DNA from: Gemmatimonadota bacterium
GTDB lineage: Bacteria; Gemmatimonadota; Gemmatimonadetes; Longimicrobiales; Gaopeijiaceae
Direction: 5' to 3'
DNA: 63,409 nucleotides
NCBI GenBank assembly: GCA_029879725.1
Contig: JAOUPR010000007.1
Location: 1-63,409, forward strand
This document shows, piece after piece, positions 46,685-56,330 of the stretch (positions are counted from its first letter, which is position 1; each line of letters begins with the position of its first letter). The notes below the pieces were generated by a model. The model had not been told where the DNA came from, made no database searches, and worked only from the letters and a program-made list of their open reading frames with translations. The translations under genes were made by a program, and so were the position numbers.

Positions 46685-48175
46685 TCAGATCTCCCATCCG
46701 GCCCGGTATTCCCGGGTGAGGTATCGGTTGGCTTCTTCCACGTTGGTGACCTCCATTCGGTCCGCGTCGTAATGGATCTTGCGTCCCTGTCCCGACCTGA
46801 GCGCCACCAGCCCCAGGAGCATGACCTCGGTGAGGGGCGCGGCATAGTCGAACGGACAGGTGGCTTCACCGATCCCCTTGCAGGCGTTCGCCCAGTTCAT
46901 CTCATGGCTCCCCTCCACGCGGGCGTGGCTCGGGGGCACGGCGCCGGCCTCTTCCATGAGGGCCTCGGGGAAGATCCGGGGGTTTCGCCCGTACGTCTCG
47001 TGCATGAGGATCCCCCGCTCGCCCACGAAGATCACCCCTCCGGTGCGGTCCAGGGGAACGTCCGCGGGGAGGATGTCCGGCCTGCGGGGCATGAGGCCTC
47101 CGTCGTACCAATGCAGCACCACGGGAGGACGGAGTCCCCGCCTGGGGAACTCGTAGTGGACCTTCATGGCGAGCGGATAGGACTGCGGATCGTCCGCGGG
47201 CCCACCCCACGGAGTGGACGTCGCCTCGACGGTGTCGGGATATCCGAGGCCGAGGGCCCAATAGGGGTGATCCACGAGGTGGGCGCCCATGTCTCCCAGG
47301 GCGCCGACCCCGAAGTCGACCCACCCCCGCCAATGGAAGGGGTGATAGATCGGATGGTATGCCACTTCGCGGGCCACGGGGCCCAGATAGAGTTCCCAGT
47401 CCATCCCCTCCGGAACCGGGAAATCACCCCCGAGCGCCGTGGCGTGAGCCGCGGCGACGGAGCCGGGCCACCACGAACGCTCCGCCGCGGGGATGGGCAC
47501 CGCGGGTGGAGACTGGGGCCGCAGAAGCCCCTGGGCCCAGATGGGCCGGTTCGTCCAGACATGGACCTCCCGCACGTTCCCGATGACGCCGGCCTGAACC
47601 CATTCGTTGATCAGTCGAGCGTCGTCCGAGGAATGGCCCTGGTTCCCCATCTGCGTCACCGCGCCCGTTTCGGCCGCCACCCTCCGGAGCAGGCGGGCCT
47701 CGTGGACCGAATAGGCCAGCGGCTTCTGCACGTACACGTGCTTGCCCGCTTCCATGGCCGCCTTGGCGATGACGGCATGGAGATGATCCGGGGTGGCCAC
47801 CACCACGGCGTCGATGTCCTTCTGCCGCTCGAGCATGACGCGAAAGTCCGCGTAGCGGGCCGCCTTCTCGAATTGCTCCTTCCAACGGAGCCCTTCTTCG
47901 CGAGGGTTCCCTTCGCCGTCCTTCGTACGCTCCTCGACCTTGCGCGCCACGTACCCGAAGTCGACGTCGCAAACCGCCACGATGTTCTCCGACCCCAGCG
48001 CCTGAGCGTTCTCTCCACCCATCCCACCCGCACCGACCACCGCAACGTTGAGCGTGTCGCTGGGTGGACGCCCATGACGCCCGCCGAGGACGTGAGGGGG
48101 CACGATCATGGCCCCCATGGCGAGCCGGGACGTATTCGAGACGAATTCACGCCGGGACAGATCGTGGTCGGACAC
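46685..48175 (-). CDS. Tat-exported Gfo/Idh/MocA family oxidoreductase
   Basis: A 496-residue oxidoreductase with an N-terminal Tat signal ([18 protein letters not shown]). The Rossmann motif is [11 protein letters not shown], and the catalytic lysine is in [12 protein letters not shown] (QKP form). [19 protein letters not shown] is the substrate-side motif. Exported members of this family usually carry a tightly bound nicotinamide cofactor, allowing them to shuttle oxidation states on sugars outside the cytoplasm. First gene of the operon; GTG start with GGAGG eight bases before it, and 127 bases of leader to the upstream kinase gene. Confidence 0.9.
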   Translation of the reverse strand: MSDHDLSRREFVSNTSRLAMGAMIVPPHVLGGRHGRPPSDTLNVAVVGAGGMGGENAQALGSENIVAVCDVDFGYVARKVEERTKDGEGNPREEGLRWKEQFEKAARYADFRVMLERQKDIDAVVVATPDHLHAVIAKAAMEAGKHVYVQKPLAYSVHEARLLRRVAAETGAVTQMGNQGHSSDDARLINEWVQAGVIGNVREVHVWTNRPIWAQGLLRPQSPPAVPIPAAERSWWPGSVAAAHATALGGDFPVPEGMDWELYLGPVAREVAYHPIYHPFHWRGWVDFGVGALGDMGAHLVDHPYWALGLGYPDTVEATSTPWGGPADDPQSYPLAMKVHYEFPRRGLRPPVVLHWYDGGLMPRRPDILPADVPLDRTGGVIFVGERGILMHETYGRNPRIFPEALMEEAGAVPPSHARVEGSHEMNWANACKGIGEATCPFDYAAPLTEVMLLGLVALRSGQGRKIHYDADRMEVTNVEEANRYLTREYRAGWEI

Positions 48176-48302
48176 TGCGAGGCCCTCCGGACAGAGTGTC
48201 TCATTGACGAAGGGAACAACTTATCGCACGAGCGAGAATCCGCCACACACGGGACCCTGCACGGCCTCCGGCCAAGGAGATCGGAAGGAACTCGGCATCC
48301 CC

Positions 48303-50192
48303 CTACCGATCCTCCATCACCTCCGCCACGGCCCTTTCCAGCCGCGTCAGGTCGTACGGCTTGCGGATCAAGGACCACCCCTGCACCCGCTCGGCATCTT
48401 CGTATCCGGAAGCGAGGAGGATGGGAAGTCCGGGAAACCTCTCCCTGGCCAGGGTCGCGAGTTCGACGCCCCCCCGGGCGCCGGGCATGACCACGTCGGA
48501 AAAGAGGAGGTCCGGAGTGAGGCCGTCCATCCGGCTCCACGCCGCGTCACCGCTCTCGGCCTCCACCACCGTGAATCCGAGCCGCTCGAAGAAGGACACG
48601 GCGACGTCCCGCACCTGCGGCTCGTCCTCCACCACCAAGACCGTGCGCCCCGCCCCGGACAACCGTGAATCCGGCGCCTGCTCCTCGGCGGCGGGGGGAG
48701 CCGACCCGGAACTCCTCTTGAGGTAGAGGTCCACGGTGGTTCCCTCACCTTCCGTCGACGTGACACGCGCGGCCCCTCCCGACTGGCTGGCGAATCCGGA
48801 AACCATGCTCAGGCCCAGCCCACTGGAGTCCCCCGTCTTCGTGGTGAAGAACGGCTCGAACACGCGGTCCCTCACCGCCGGTGACATCCCCCGCCCGGTG
48901 TCCGACACGGAGATCCTGACGTAGTCGCCGGGCTCGAGTCCCCGATCGTCACCCTCGACATCTCCGCCGACGGACACGTTCTCGGCGTGCACCGTGATCG
49001 TGCCGCCGGTGTCCATGGCGTCCTTCGAGTTGATGAGGAGATTGACGAGCGCCGCCTCGAGGCGGGCCGGATCCACGAACACGGGCCAGACATCGCCCGC
49101 CACGGACTCCCGCACGGAGATGTTCTCGGGAATCGTCCCGGAAACGAAGCTCTGCAGGAGCTCGCCCACGAACCGGGAAACGTCCGTGGCCTGGGGGAAG
49201 AGAGACTCACGACGACCGAAGGCCAGAAGGCTTCGCACCAGGTGAGCGCCCCTGTCCGACGCGTGACTCGCGGCCTCGATGCGCGTCCGCACCTCCGACC
49301 CCACGTCGGTCGCCAGCATGAGCTCCAGGTTCCCGGCGATGACGGTGAGGAGGTTGTTGAAATCGTGAGCCAATCCTCCGGTGAGCTGCCCCACCATCTC
49401 CATCCTCCGGGCTCTCTCCAGCCGCTTCTCCGTCTCGACGCGTTGCCGGGTCTCCTCCTCGAGGGAACGTGTACGCTCCCGCACCCGAGCCTCCAGCTCC
49501 TCGTTCACCCTCTGGAGCCGGCGGTCGGCCTCGGTGAGGTCGGACAGGAGAAACTCGTTTTCGAAACGCAGCCGATGGGTCGTGACCAGATCGCGGTGGG
49601 TCCTCCTACCGATCACCAGGAGCGCGACACCGAAGACCCCCAGCATGAACCCCATGGCCCAGTGGGTCGGATCGCCCCCGGACGCCAGCCGGAAGATGAG
49701 GGGAGGGAGAGACGGCACCACGTACGCGTAGTACGCGGGAAGAAAGTGGGGGAGAGTTGTGGACGCGCCCGCGGCCATCCCGCCGAGCACGAAGGTGAGG
49801 AGGAGTTCCGTCGGCAACGCACCCGGGACGTAGAACAACCCACCCGCGATCCCCCACAGAACCCCGGCCCCGGCCGACCCCCACATGAACCGAACCCCCC
49901 AGGATGGGAGGTCCGTGAGTTCCGGCGCGGCCCGCCGGAAGCGTCGGGCAAGCTCGACGCGTCCCAGGGACCACAGCATGAGCACCAGCCACCACCCCGC
50001 CACCATCCCGAATCCGTGGAAGCCGTCCACCACCGCGGCGACGATGCTCGCGTTCACGGCCGTGGTCCACAGTATGGACGAGGAGTGACCGTAGAGCTCC
50101 CGGACGAGCTCTCCACGAACCAGTTCGTGCAGGCGGGCTTCGCGCTCGGTCGCACGAGCGGCCCGAGCCTCGAGGGGGGGAAGGTGATCCAA
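48303..50192 (-). CDS. Membrane hybrid histidine kinase (6TM-HisKA-HATPase-REC)
   Basis: About 629 residues. Six hydrophobic segments occupy roughly the first 190 residues, forming an integral membrane sensor without large loops. A coiled-coil linker follows (RRLQRVNEELEARVRERTRS), then the histidine in [16 protein letters not shown] (about His276), ATPase motifs NLLINSKDAMDTGG, VSDTGRGMSPAV and SSGLGLSMVSGF, and a receiver with Asp566 in LLFSDVVMPGARGG. No output domain. The start is uncertain: a TTG at 50192 is used because no ATG or GTG precedes the first helix in a good place; a TTG at 50300 would add 36 residues. Confidence 0.88.
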   Translation of the reverse strand: MDHLPPLEARAARATEREARLHELVRGELVRELYGHSSSILWTTAVNASIVAAVVDGFHGFGMVAGWWLVLMLWSLGRVELARRFRRAAPELTDLPSWGVRFMWGSAGAGVLWGIAGGLFYVPGALPTELLLTFVLGGMAAGASTTLPHFLPAYYAYVVPSLPPLIFRLASGGDPTHWAMGFMLGVFGVALLVIGRRTHRDLVTTHRLRFENEFLLSDLTEADRRLQRVNEELEARVRERTRSLEEETRQRVETEKRLERARRMEMVGQLTGGLAHDFNNLLTVIAGNLELMLATDVGSEVRTRIEAASHASDRGAHLVRSLLAFGRRESLFPQATDVSRFVGELLQSFVSGTIPENISVRESVAGDVWPVFVDPARLEAALVNLLINSKDAMDTGGTITVHAENVSVGGDVEGDDRGLEPGDYVRISVSDTGRGMSPAVRDRVFEPFFTTKTGDSSGLGLSMVSGFASQSGGAARVTSTEGEGTTVDLYLKRSSGSAPPAAEEQAPDSRLSGAGRTVLVVEDEPQVRDVAVSFFERLGFTVVEAESGDAAWSRMDGLTPDLLFSDVVMPGARGGVELATLARERFPGLPILLASGYEDAERVQGWSLIRKPYDLTRLERAVAEVMEDR

Positions 50193-50309
50193 GGCCGACC
50201 TACCCGGGCATGGAAGATGGCGGTGATCCGCACGCCCGCCGCCGACGCGGGCCCGCGGGAAGGTCCGCGTGATAGTGCGACTCCGACACCGCGGGCACAA
50301 GAAGGACCA

Positions 50310-52421
50310 TCATCCGCCCTCTCTGCTCGCGGGGATCACGGGAAGAGTCACGTGGGACGGATGCTCCGCGTCATGGAAGACCCTCTGGTGGGCCGGGACG
50401 TACTCGGTGTCCCTCTCGTTGTCCCCGCCCGTGTTGAGGTTCCGGTCGTACTTGGGGAAGGCGGCCGACGAGACGACCACCCGGATCCGGTCGCCCGCGG
50501 GGATCACCAGCCCCGTGAACCAGAGATCGATGTCGTATCGGTTCACCTCCCCGGGCGTGAGGAACGAGGGTCGCTCGAACCCTCCACGGAAACGTGCCCG
50601 CACGACACCGTCCTGGATGCGCCACGCGCTCCCATCCGGACGGACCCGTAGGATCATCACGTTCCAGTCGGTGTCGCGGGCGTCGCTGGCCGCCCACAAC
50701 GTGGCCGACATGGGTCCGGTGATCTCCATGTCCTCGCCCAGGGGCGCGGTGGTATACGACAGAACGTCCTCCCGCGCGGCGTGGACTCCCGCGTAGTTCT
50801 CGTTGACGTTCAACTCCAACTCGCGGGCGTCGACCAGGTACGGGGTGGGGTCGCCGGGGTCGTAGGTGAAGGTGTCCACCGGCTCGTCGAGAGGAGGCAC
50901 GGTGTCCAGGGTGCCGTCGCCGGCCGTGGTGTTGGCCTCCCCCCCGGAATGGAGGTAGAAGCGCGTGAAGCGCGTACGCGCGAGGGGCCATTCGCTCTCC
51001 TGCCTCCAGCGGTTCTCCCCCATGATGAACAGATCCAGAGGCGGCTCCGTGTCCACTCCGTTGTCCACGCCCTTGAGCCAATGGTCGAACCACCTCAGCT
51101 GGAGGCGGCGGTGGTCGATGCGGGCCTGGGGTCCGAAGTCACCGTTCACGTAGTCGATCCCCTTGTGGGCCCCGGGATCCATGACCATCCGCTGGAACGG
51201 GTGACTGGCGAGGGTATCCAGCCCCACGTAGTTGCGGATGTTGCCGCGGGCATCATCGTACCACCCCGCGATCCCCAGCACGGGAACCCGGACCCGATCC
51301 AGGCGACGCTCGATGGAAAGGCTCCGCCAGTACGCGTCCTCCTGCTGATGGTCGAACCAGTCGTCCCAGAAGGCGGGGCGCGGGCATCCGGCACGCTCCG
51401 CGCTCTCGATGACGGGGAGGTGGCGGAAGGCCGGCACCAGATCCACGTTGCTGATGTCCGAAAGCGTCTCCCGAACCGCCGTGAGACAGAGCCACGGCAC
51501 GATGGTGGGGGAGAAGACCATGTCGATGTAGGGCACCAGCCGGAGAGGATCCGCGGTCGCCACCACGGGAGCGATGGCGGCCAGGTGGGGCGGCTGGGCT
51601 ATGGCGGCGTACCAGGCGTACAACCCGGGGTTGGACCGTCCGATCATCCCGACCTTCCCGTTGCTCCCGGGGAGGGCGGCCGCCCACTCCACGGCATCGT
51701 ACCCGTCCTGCTCCTGGAACGCGTTCATGTCCAGCACGCCGCCGGACCCCCCCCTCCCCCGCACGTCCTGCTTCACGTAGATGAACCCTCGCGATGCCCA
51801 GAACACTCCGTTGGCGCTGTCCACGCGAAGGTAGGGCGTGCGCTCCATGACCACCCCGAAGGGGCCCTCTCCCACCGGCCTCGCCACGAAGCTCATGAGG
51901 ACGGTGCCGTCCCGGGCGGTCATGGGCACGGACGGGTCGATCTCCACCGCGAACGCCGAGTCGGAGTGCTCGCCGGGCCAGAGCGGGTGGTTGGGCTCGT
52001 ACGCGGGCCCCCCGTCGCGACGAACCAACCACACCCGGTCCGCGGGCGCACCGTCGCGCACGAGGACACCCGTGATGGTATCGCCCTCCATCCTGCCCCG
52101 TAGCGAGGTCCCCGACGCGAACTCCACGGTGAGCGAATCACCGCTGCGCGCCAGCGCCGTCACGATCTCCAGCGTGCCTCCGGCGCGGCGGTGGAGCCAC
52201 GCACGCGCCGGGTCCTCACCCTCGAAGTGCGCGAACCCGAATCGGCGCCGTGCCTCGAATCCGCCGTTGGGCGCGGCGCCCAACATGCGGTAGTAGTCCC
52301 AGTCCCCGTCGAGGGACGGGGCCGTGTCGGCGGACCGGCAACTCCAGGGGACGAGCGCCGTCCCGACCATGAGAAGGGTGGTGAGAAGCGAGGCGGCGCG
52401 GCGGCCGATGGACTGGCTCAT
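50310..52421 (-). CDS. CocE/NonD-type alpha/beta hydrolase lipoprotein
   Basis: A 703-residue exported hydrolase of the X-Pro dipeptidyl-peptidase (S15)/CocE group. A lipobox-like VPWSC (Cys28) follows the signal. An extra N-terminal region of about 140 residues precedes the catalytic domain, whose conserved start is FGVVMERTPYLRVDSANG. Nucleophile Ser263 lies in GMIGRSNPG, where the usual G-x-S-Y-x-G has Asn in place of Tyr. GWYDDARGN and DPGAHKGID hold the likely Asp and His. The C-terminal jelly-roll (SATLWAASDARDTDWN onward) is typical. Substrate, a peptide or ester, unknown. Confidence 0.88.
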   Translation of the reverse strand: MSQSIGRRAASLLTTLLMVGTALVPWSCRSADTAPSLDGDWDYYRMLGAAPNGGFEARRRFGFAHFEGEDPARAWLHRRAGGTLEIVTALARSGDSLTVEFASGTSLRGRMEGDTITGVLVRDGAPADRVWLVRRDGGPAYEPNHPLWPGEHSDSAFAVEIDPSVPMTARDGTVLMSFVARPVGEGPFGVVMERTPYLRVDSANGVFWASRGFIYVKQDVRGRGGSGGVLDMNAFQEQDGYDAVEWAAALPGSNGKVGMIGRSNPGLYAWYAAIAQPPHLAAIAPVVATADPLRLVPYIDMVFSPTIVPWLCLTAVRETLSDISNVDLVPAFRHLPVIESAERAGCPRPAFWDDWFDHQQEDAYWRSLSIERRLDRVRVPVLGIAGWYDDARGNIRNYVGLDTLASHPFQRMVMDPGAHKGIDYVNGDFGPQARIDHRRLQLRWFDHWLKGVDNGVDTEPPLDLFIMGENRWRQESEWPLARTRFTRFYLHSGGEANTTAGDGTLDTVPPLDEPVDTFTYDPGDPTPYLVDARELELNVNENYAGVHAAREDVLSYTTAPLGEDMEITGPMSATLWAASDARDTDWNVMILRVRPDGSAWRIQDGVVRARFRGGFERPSFLTPGEVNRYDIDLWFTGLVIPAGDRIRVVVSSAAFPKYDRNLNTGGDNERDTEYVPAHQRVFHDAEHPSHVTLPVIPASREGG

Positions 52422-52607
52422 GGTCGGATCTGGGGCGTGGGTGCCGGAGGCGATTCAGGACCCCGGCACCGTAGACACGCGCCCCCTCCCCCGCAAGGGA
52501 TATTCCCGTCCCATGCCCGGGACGCATGCACGACTCCCTTGCCCGCCCGTACCCGACCGGCACACTTTCCACCCCCGTCGCATACCTGACCCGACACCGA
52601 GGTGATC

Positions 52608-53954
52608 ATGAACCCGAACCGTACCCTCCCGCTCACGATGGCCATGGCCGCGCTTCTCACGGCGGCCGGCACCTCCTCGGCGCAGCAGACGCCGTGGACA
52701 CCGCTCGACCGCGGAAGCGACAACATCGAGGTCCTCGGCCACCTCCCCCTCGGCCCCCGCCTTTCGGTGGCGGACATGGACGTGGAGCAGGAGCTGAGCC
52801 GACCCTACGCCTACGTGGCCCGCATGGTCTACGGAGACGTGGGCCCCAAGGGGCTCGACATCATCAGCATCGCAGACCCGGAGAAGCCCGAGCTCCTCTA
52901 CGAGTGGCGGATCGAGAACCAGGATCTCCACATGCGCACCGGCGGGATGGACGTGAAGCACTTCAAGATCGACAACCGCTACTACGTGGTGCAGTCGCTC
53001 CAGTTCGGCCAGGGCGGCCCCGACACCGACATGGGTGCCGTGGTCCTCGACGTCACGGGACTCCCCGATCCGTCCAAGGTGCGCGAGGTGGCGCGCATCC
53101 GGGAGCCGGACATGCCGGGAGGCTTCCACAACATCTTCATCTACAAGCACTCCAACGGCGGCGTGTACCTCTTCACCACCGCCAACGCGCCGGGCGCCCT
53201 CGTCTACGACCTGGGCAAGGTGGTGAGCGGCGACCTGGAGCACGCGCGGGTGGGGATGGTCCCCGTCCCCGAGTCCCAGTTCGGAACCGGAATGGGGCGC
53301 GGGTACCACGACTTCTACGTGGGATACCACCCCGACACCGGTGAGGACCGCTTCTACGGCGGCGGCACCGGCGGCTACTACATCTACGACGTGTCGGACC
53401 TCCAGAATCCCGAGTTGCGCATCACCCTCACCGGCGTCTCGGGAGTGAGCTACGGACACACCTTCACCCCCTCTCCCGACGGCCGCTACGTCATCGCCGA
53501 GACGGAGTATCAGTACGCTCCGCTGCGCATCTTCGACCTCCAGCCGGCGCTGGACGGCGAGGTGACCAACATCCGCAACCCCATCTCCGCCTTCACCGCC
53601 GACTGGCAGAACCTGGTGCACAACCACGAGGTGCGCTGGCCCTTCGTGTTCGTGTCGGGCTACCTGGACGGGCTGCAGATCTTCAACCTCTCCGATCCGT
53701 CCAACCCGGTCACCGTGGGGTACTACGACACGTACATCGGGCCGCCCAACACCGACCGTTACTCCCAATTCAACGGGGCCTTCGGCGTGGACGTGCGCAA
53801 CGCCGACGGGCTCATCGTCATCAGCGACATGAGCACCGGGCTGTGGACGTTCAGGATGGACGGGTTCCAGGGATGGAACGGGACCCAGTGGGGGTATCCC
53901 GACATCTCGTCGGCCCAGAAGTGGGATCAGGGGCCGATGAAGCCCATCAGCTGA
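52608..53954 (+). CDS. Secreted LVIVD-repeat beta-propeller protein
   Basis: A 448-residue exported protein with a signal ending in GTSSAQQ and repeated propeller blades of the LVIVD type: GLDIISIADPEKPELLYEW, AVVLDVTGLPDPSKVREVA, GGYYIYDVSDLQNPELRIT and DGLQIFNLSDPSNPVTVGYY. No catalytic motif. It probably serves as a binding or scaffold protein. The ATG at 52608 has GAGG upstream. It is followed by an unknown secreted protein and a multicopper oxidase, so a role near the oxidase in the periplasm is suggested by position only. Confidence 0.85.
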   Translation: MNPNRTLPLTMAMAALLTAAGTSSAQQTPWTPLDRGSDNIEVLGHLPLGPRLSVADMDVEQELSRPYAYVARMVYGDVGPKGLDIISIADPEKPELLYEWRIENQDLHMRTGGMDVKHFKIDNRYYVVQSLQFGQGGPDTDMGAVVLDVTGLPDPSKVREVARIREPDMPGGFHNIFIYKHSNGGVYLFTTANAPGALVYDLGKVVSGDLEHARVGMVPVPESQFGTGMGRGYHDFYVGYHPDTGEDRFYGGGTGGYYIYDVSDLQNPELRITLTGVSGVSYGHTFTPSPDGRYVIAETEYQYAPLRIFDLQPALDGEVTNIRNPISAFTADWQNLVHNHEVRWPFVFVSGYLDGLQIFNLSDPSNPVTVGYYDTYIGPPNTDRYSQFNGAFGVDVRNADGLIVISDMSTGLWTFRMDGFQGWNGTQWGYPDISSAQKWDQGPMKPIS

Positions 53955-54048
53955 AGTCCGTGCTGCGTCGGTGGCGGGGTGGCCCGGTCCGGGCCACTCC
54001 GCCCATCGCAGAGTGCTCCCCACCCCATTGGACCTGAGACGCCGACCG

Positions 54049-54621
54049 ATGAAGCGACTCACCTCTTCCCTCGTGGGCATCTCGTTGTTGGCGGGCCCGA
54101 TCCGGGCGGGCCTCTCCACCCCACCCCCACCGGAGCGGCCGGCCCCCGTGGCGGAAGTATGCTCGGTGACCGCTCCCGCGTACTACACGTTTCCGCTGGT
54201 CACGACGAGGACCGTTCCCGCCACGGGGCGGTCCACCGGCACGGTGGAGATGACCTTCGCGTCGTCGCCCTACGGAGTGGCCCTCGACCCCGAGGGGAAC
54301 TACGTGTACGACCTGCACCTCTCGCTGGAGCGGGTTCGGGATCCCGGCCGCGGAGTCTACGTGGCCTGGGTTACGACTCCGGAGGTGGACGAGATCCGAC
54401 GTATCGGCCCCCTGGACGACGACATGCGCGCCACGGGCCGGGTGTCATGGAACAAGTTCCTGGTGGTGGTGACGCTGGAGCCCTCCGACGACCCCACCAC
54501 CGCCGTGTGGTCCGGCCCCATCGCCTTCCGGGGGATGTCCCGGAGCGGGCGCATGCACACCATGGCCGGGCACGGCCCCTTCGAGGACGAGAAGTGCGCG
54601 ACCTACGGGTATTCGAACTGA
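54049..54621 (+). CDS. Unknown secreted protein upstream of multicopper oxidase
   Basis: A 190-residue protein with a short signal peptide (SSLVGISLLAGPIRAG). No recognised family. The sequence looks beta-rich: GTVEMTFASSPYGVALDPEG, VYVAWVTTPEVDEIRRIG, NKFLVVVTLEPSDD. The pattern loosely recalls the C-terminal domain of anti-sigma-K factors. The tail has several His/Met residues (RMHTMAGHGP) that could bind copper. Its stop overlaps the oxidase start (TGATG), so it is probably a partner of that enzyme. Confidence 0.7.
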   Translation: MKRLTSSLVGISLLAGPIRAGLSTPPPPERPAPVAEVCSVTAPAYYTFPLVTTRTVPATGRSTGTVEMTFASSPYGVALDPEGNYVYDLHLSLERVRDPGRGVYVAWVTTPEVDEIRRIGPLDDDMRATGRVSWNKFLVVVTLEPSDDPTTAVWSGPIAFRGMSRSGRMHTMAGHGPFEDEKCATYGYSN

Positions 54622-56321
54622 TGCGGGGACATGGCCCGCGCCGCACCGGCCGGGGGGTGTACGCGGCCCTGGGCGCTCTCGTCGCGGTGGCTGCCCCTCT
54701 CTCCGCCCAGCATGAGATGCACAACATGGGGCACATGACCATGGAGGCGGGATGGCGCATGCCGCCCATGGACATGGAGATGCCCATGCTCCCGGGGCTG
54801 GAGGGCGCGATCCCGGTGGTGGGTCCCTTCCTCCCGGGGATGGGGATGGACCCGGCCATGTTCCCGGAGGCCCGCCCGTCGGAGATCGTCCGCATGGCAG
54901 ACGGGGACACCCTGGACATCTCCGTCTCCATGGTGCGGCGGACGCTGGCCGGCCACGAAACCGTGATGTACGGATACAACGGCCAGTATCCCGGTCCCCT
55001 CATCCAGGCGCCCAAGGACGCCACCGTGGTGGTGCGGGTCACCAACGAGATCCAGATGCCCACCACCATCCACTGGCACGGGGTGCGCATCGAGAACCGT
55101 TTCGACGGTGTTCCCGACGTGACCCAGAAGGCCATCGAGCGTGGAGAGAGTTTCACCTACCAGGTGAACGTCCCCGACGCGGGGATGTTCTGGTACCACC
55201 CCCACGTGCGCGAAGACGTGCAGCAGGACCTGGGCCTGTTCGGCAACCTCCTCGTGGAGTCACCGGACCCGGAGTACTACGGGGCGTCAAACCGCGAGGA
55301 GATCTTCGTCCTCGACGACATCCTCATGGACGAACGGGGGCTCCTCCCCTTCGGAGACCGCGCACCCACCCACGCCCTCATGGGTCGATTCGGCAACGTC
55401 TTCATGGTGAACGGGCGGACCGGGTACCGGCTGTCGGCGGCCAGGGGAGAGGTGATCCGCTTCTACCTCACCAACGTGGCCAACACGCGCACCTTCAACG
55501 TCACCTTCGGGAACGCCCGGGTGAAGCTGGTCGCCTCCGACGTGAGCCGGTTCGAGCGCGAGGAGTGGGTCTCCAGCGTGGTCATCGCTCCGGCGGAGCG
55601 CTACGTGGTGGACGTCCGCTTCGAGGAGGCCGGGGAGATGGCCATCACCAACGCCGTGCAGGCCGTCGACCACTTCCGGGGGACGTTCCGTCCCGAGGTG
55701 GACACGTTGGCTACGGTGAGCGTGGCGGCGGACCCCGCGACTCCCGACCTGGGAGCCGAGTTCGCCACGCTCCGGACCCACACGGAGGTGGTGCGCGACA
55801 TGGACGCCTTCCGCGCGCACTTCGATCGCGCCCCGGACCACGAGTTGGTGGCTACCCTGCGGGTGCGCGATCTCCCGCTCCCCATCGTGCAGTCCATGGA
55901 GATGGACACGCTCTACGTGCCCCCCATGGAGTGGAACGACGCCATGCCCATGATGAACTGGCTCTCCAGCGCCGAGCAGGTGACCTGGATCCTCCGGGAT
56001 CCGGCGACGGGCGCGGAGAACGGCGACATCGACTGGCGTTTCCGCGTGGGCGACGTGGTGAAGATCCGGATCTTCAACGACCCGCGCTCCATCCACCCCA
56101 TGCACCACCCCTTCCACATACACGGCCAGCGCTTCCTGGTGACCCACGTCGACGGCGTTCCCAACACGAACCTGGTGTGGAAGGACACCGCCATCATCCC
56201 CGTGGGATCCACGGTGGACCTCCTCCTGGACGTCACCAACCCGGGTACCTGGATGGCCCACTGCCACATCGCCGAGCACCTCCACTCGGGGATGATGTTC
56301 AGCTTCGTCGTGGAGGAGTAG
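54621..56321 (+). CDS. Met-rich multicopper oxidase
   Basis: A 566-residue exported multicopper oxidase. After the signal (ending LSAQHEM) a methionine- and histidine-rich stretch (about 30-75, HEMHNMGHMTMEAGW and MPPMDMEMPM) may capture Cu(I). All copper motifs are present: HWHG (151-154), WYHPH (191-195), HPMHHPFHIHG, and AHCHIAEHLHSGM (547-549 for HCH) with the type-1 methionine. It likely oxidises Cu(I), other metals or phenolic substrates outside the cytoplasm. It converges with an outer-membrane barrel gene, nine bases away. Confidence 0.93.
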   Translation: MRGHGPRRTGRGVYAALGALVAVAAPLSAQHEMHNMGHMTMEAGWRMPPMDMEMPMLPGLEGAIPVVGPFLPGMGMDPAMFPEARPSEIVRMADGDTLDISVSMVRRTLAGHETVMYGYNGQYPGPLIQAPKDATVVVRVTNEIQMPTTIHWHGVRIENRFDGVPDVTQKAIERGESFTYQVNVPDAGMFWYHPHVREDVQQDLGLFGNLLVESPDPEYYGASNREEIFVLDDILMDERGLLPFGDRAPTHALMGRFGNVFMVNGRTGYRLSAARGEVIRFYLTNVANTRTFNVTFGNARVKLVASDVSRFEREEWVSSVVIAPAERYVVDVRFEEAGEMAITNAVQAVDHFRGTFRPEVDTLATVSVAADPATPDLGAEFATLRTHTEVVRDMDAFRAHFDRAPDHELVATLRVRDLPLPIVQSMEMDTLYVPPMEWNDAMPMMNWLSSAEQVTWILRDPATGAENGDIDWRFRVGDVVKIRIFNDPRSIHPMHHPFHIHGQRFLVTHVDGVPNTNLVWKDTAIIPVGSTVDLLLDVTNPGTWMAHCHIAEHLHSGMMFSFVVEE

Positions 56322-56330
56322 CCTCCCCGG

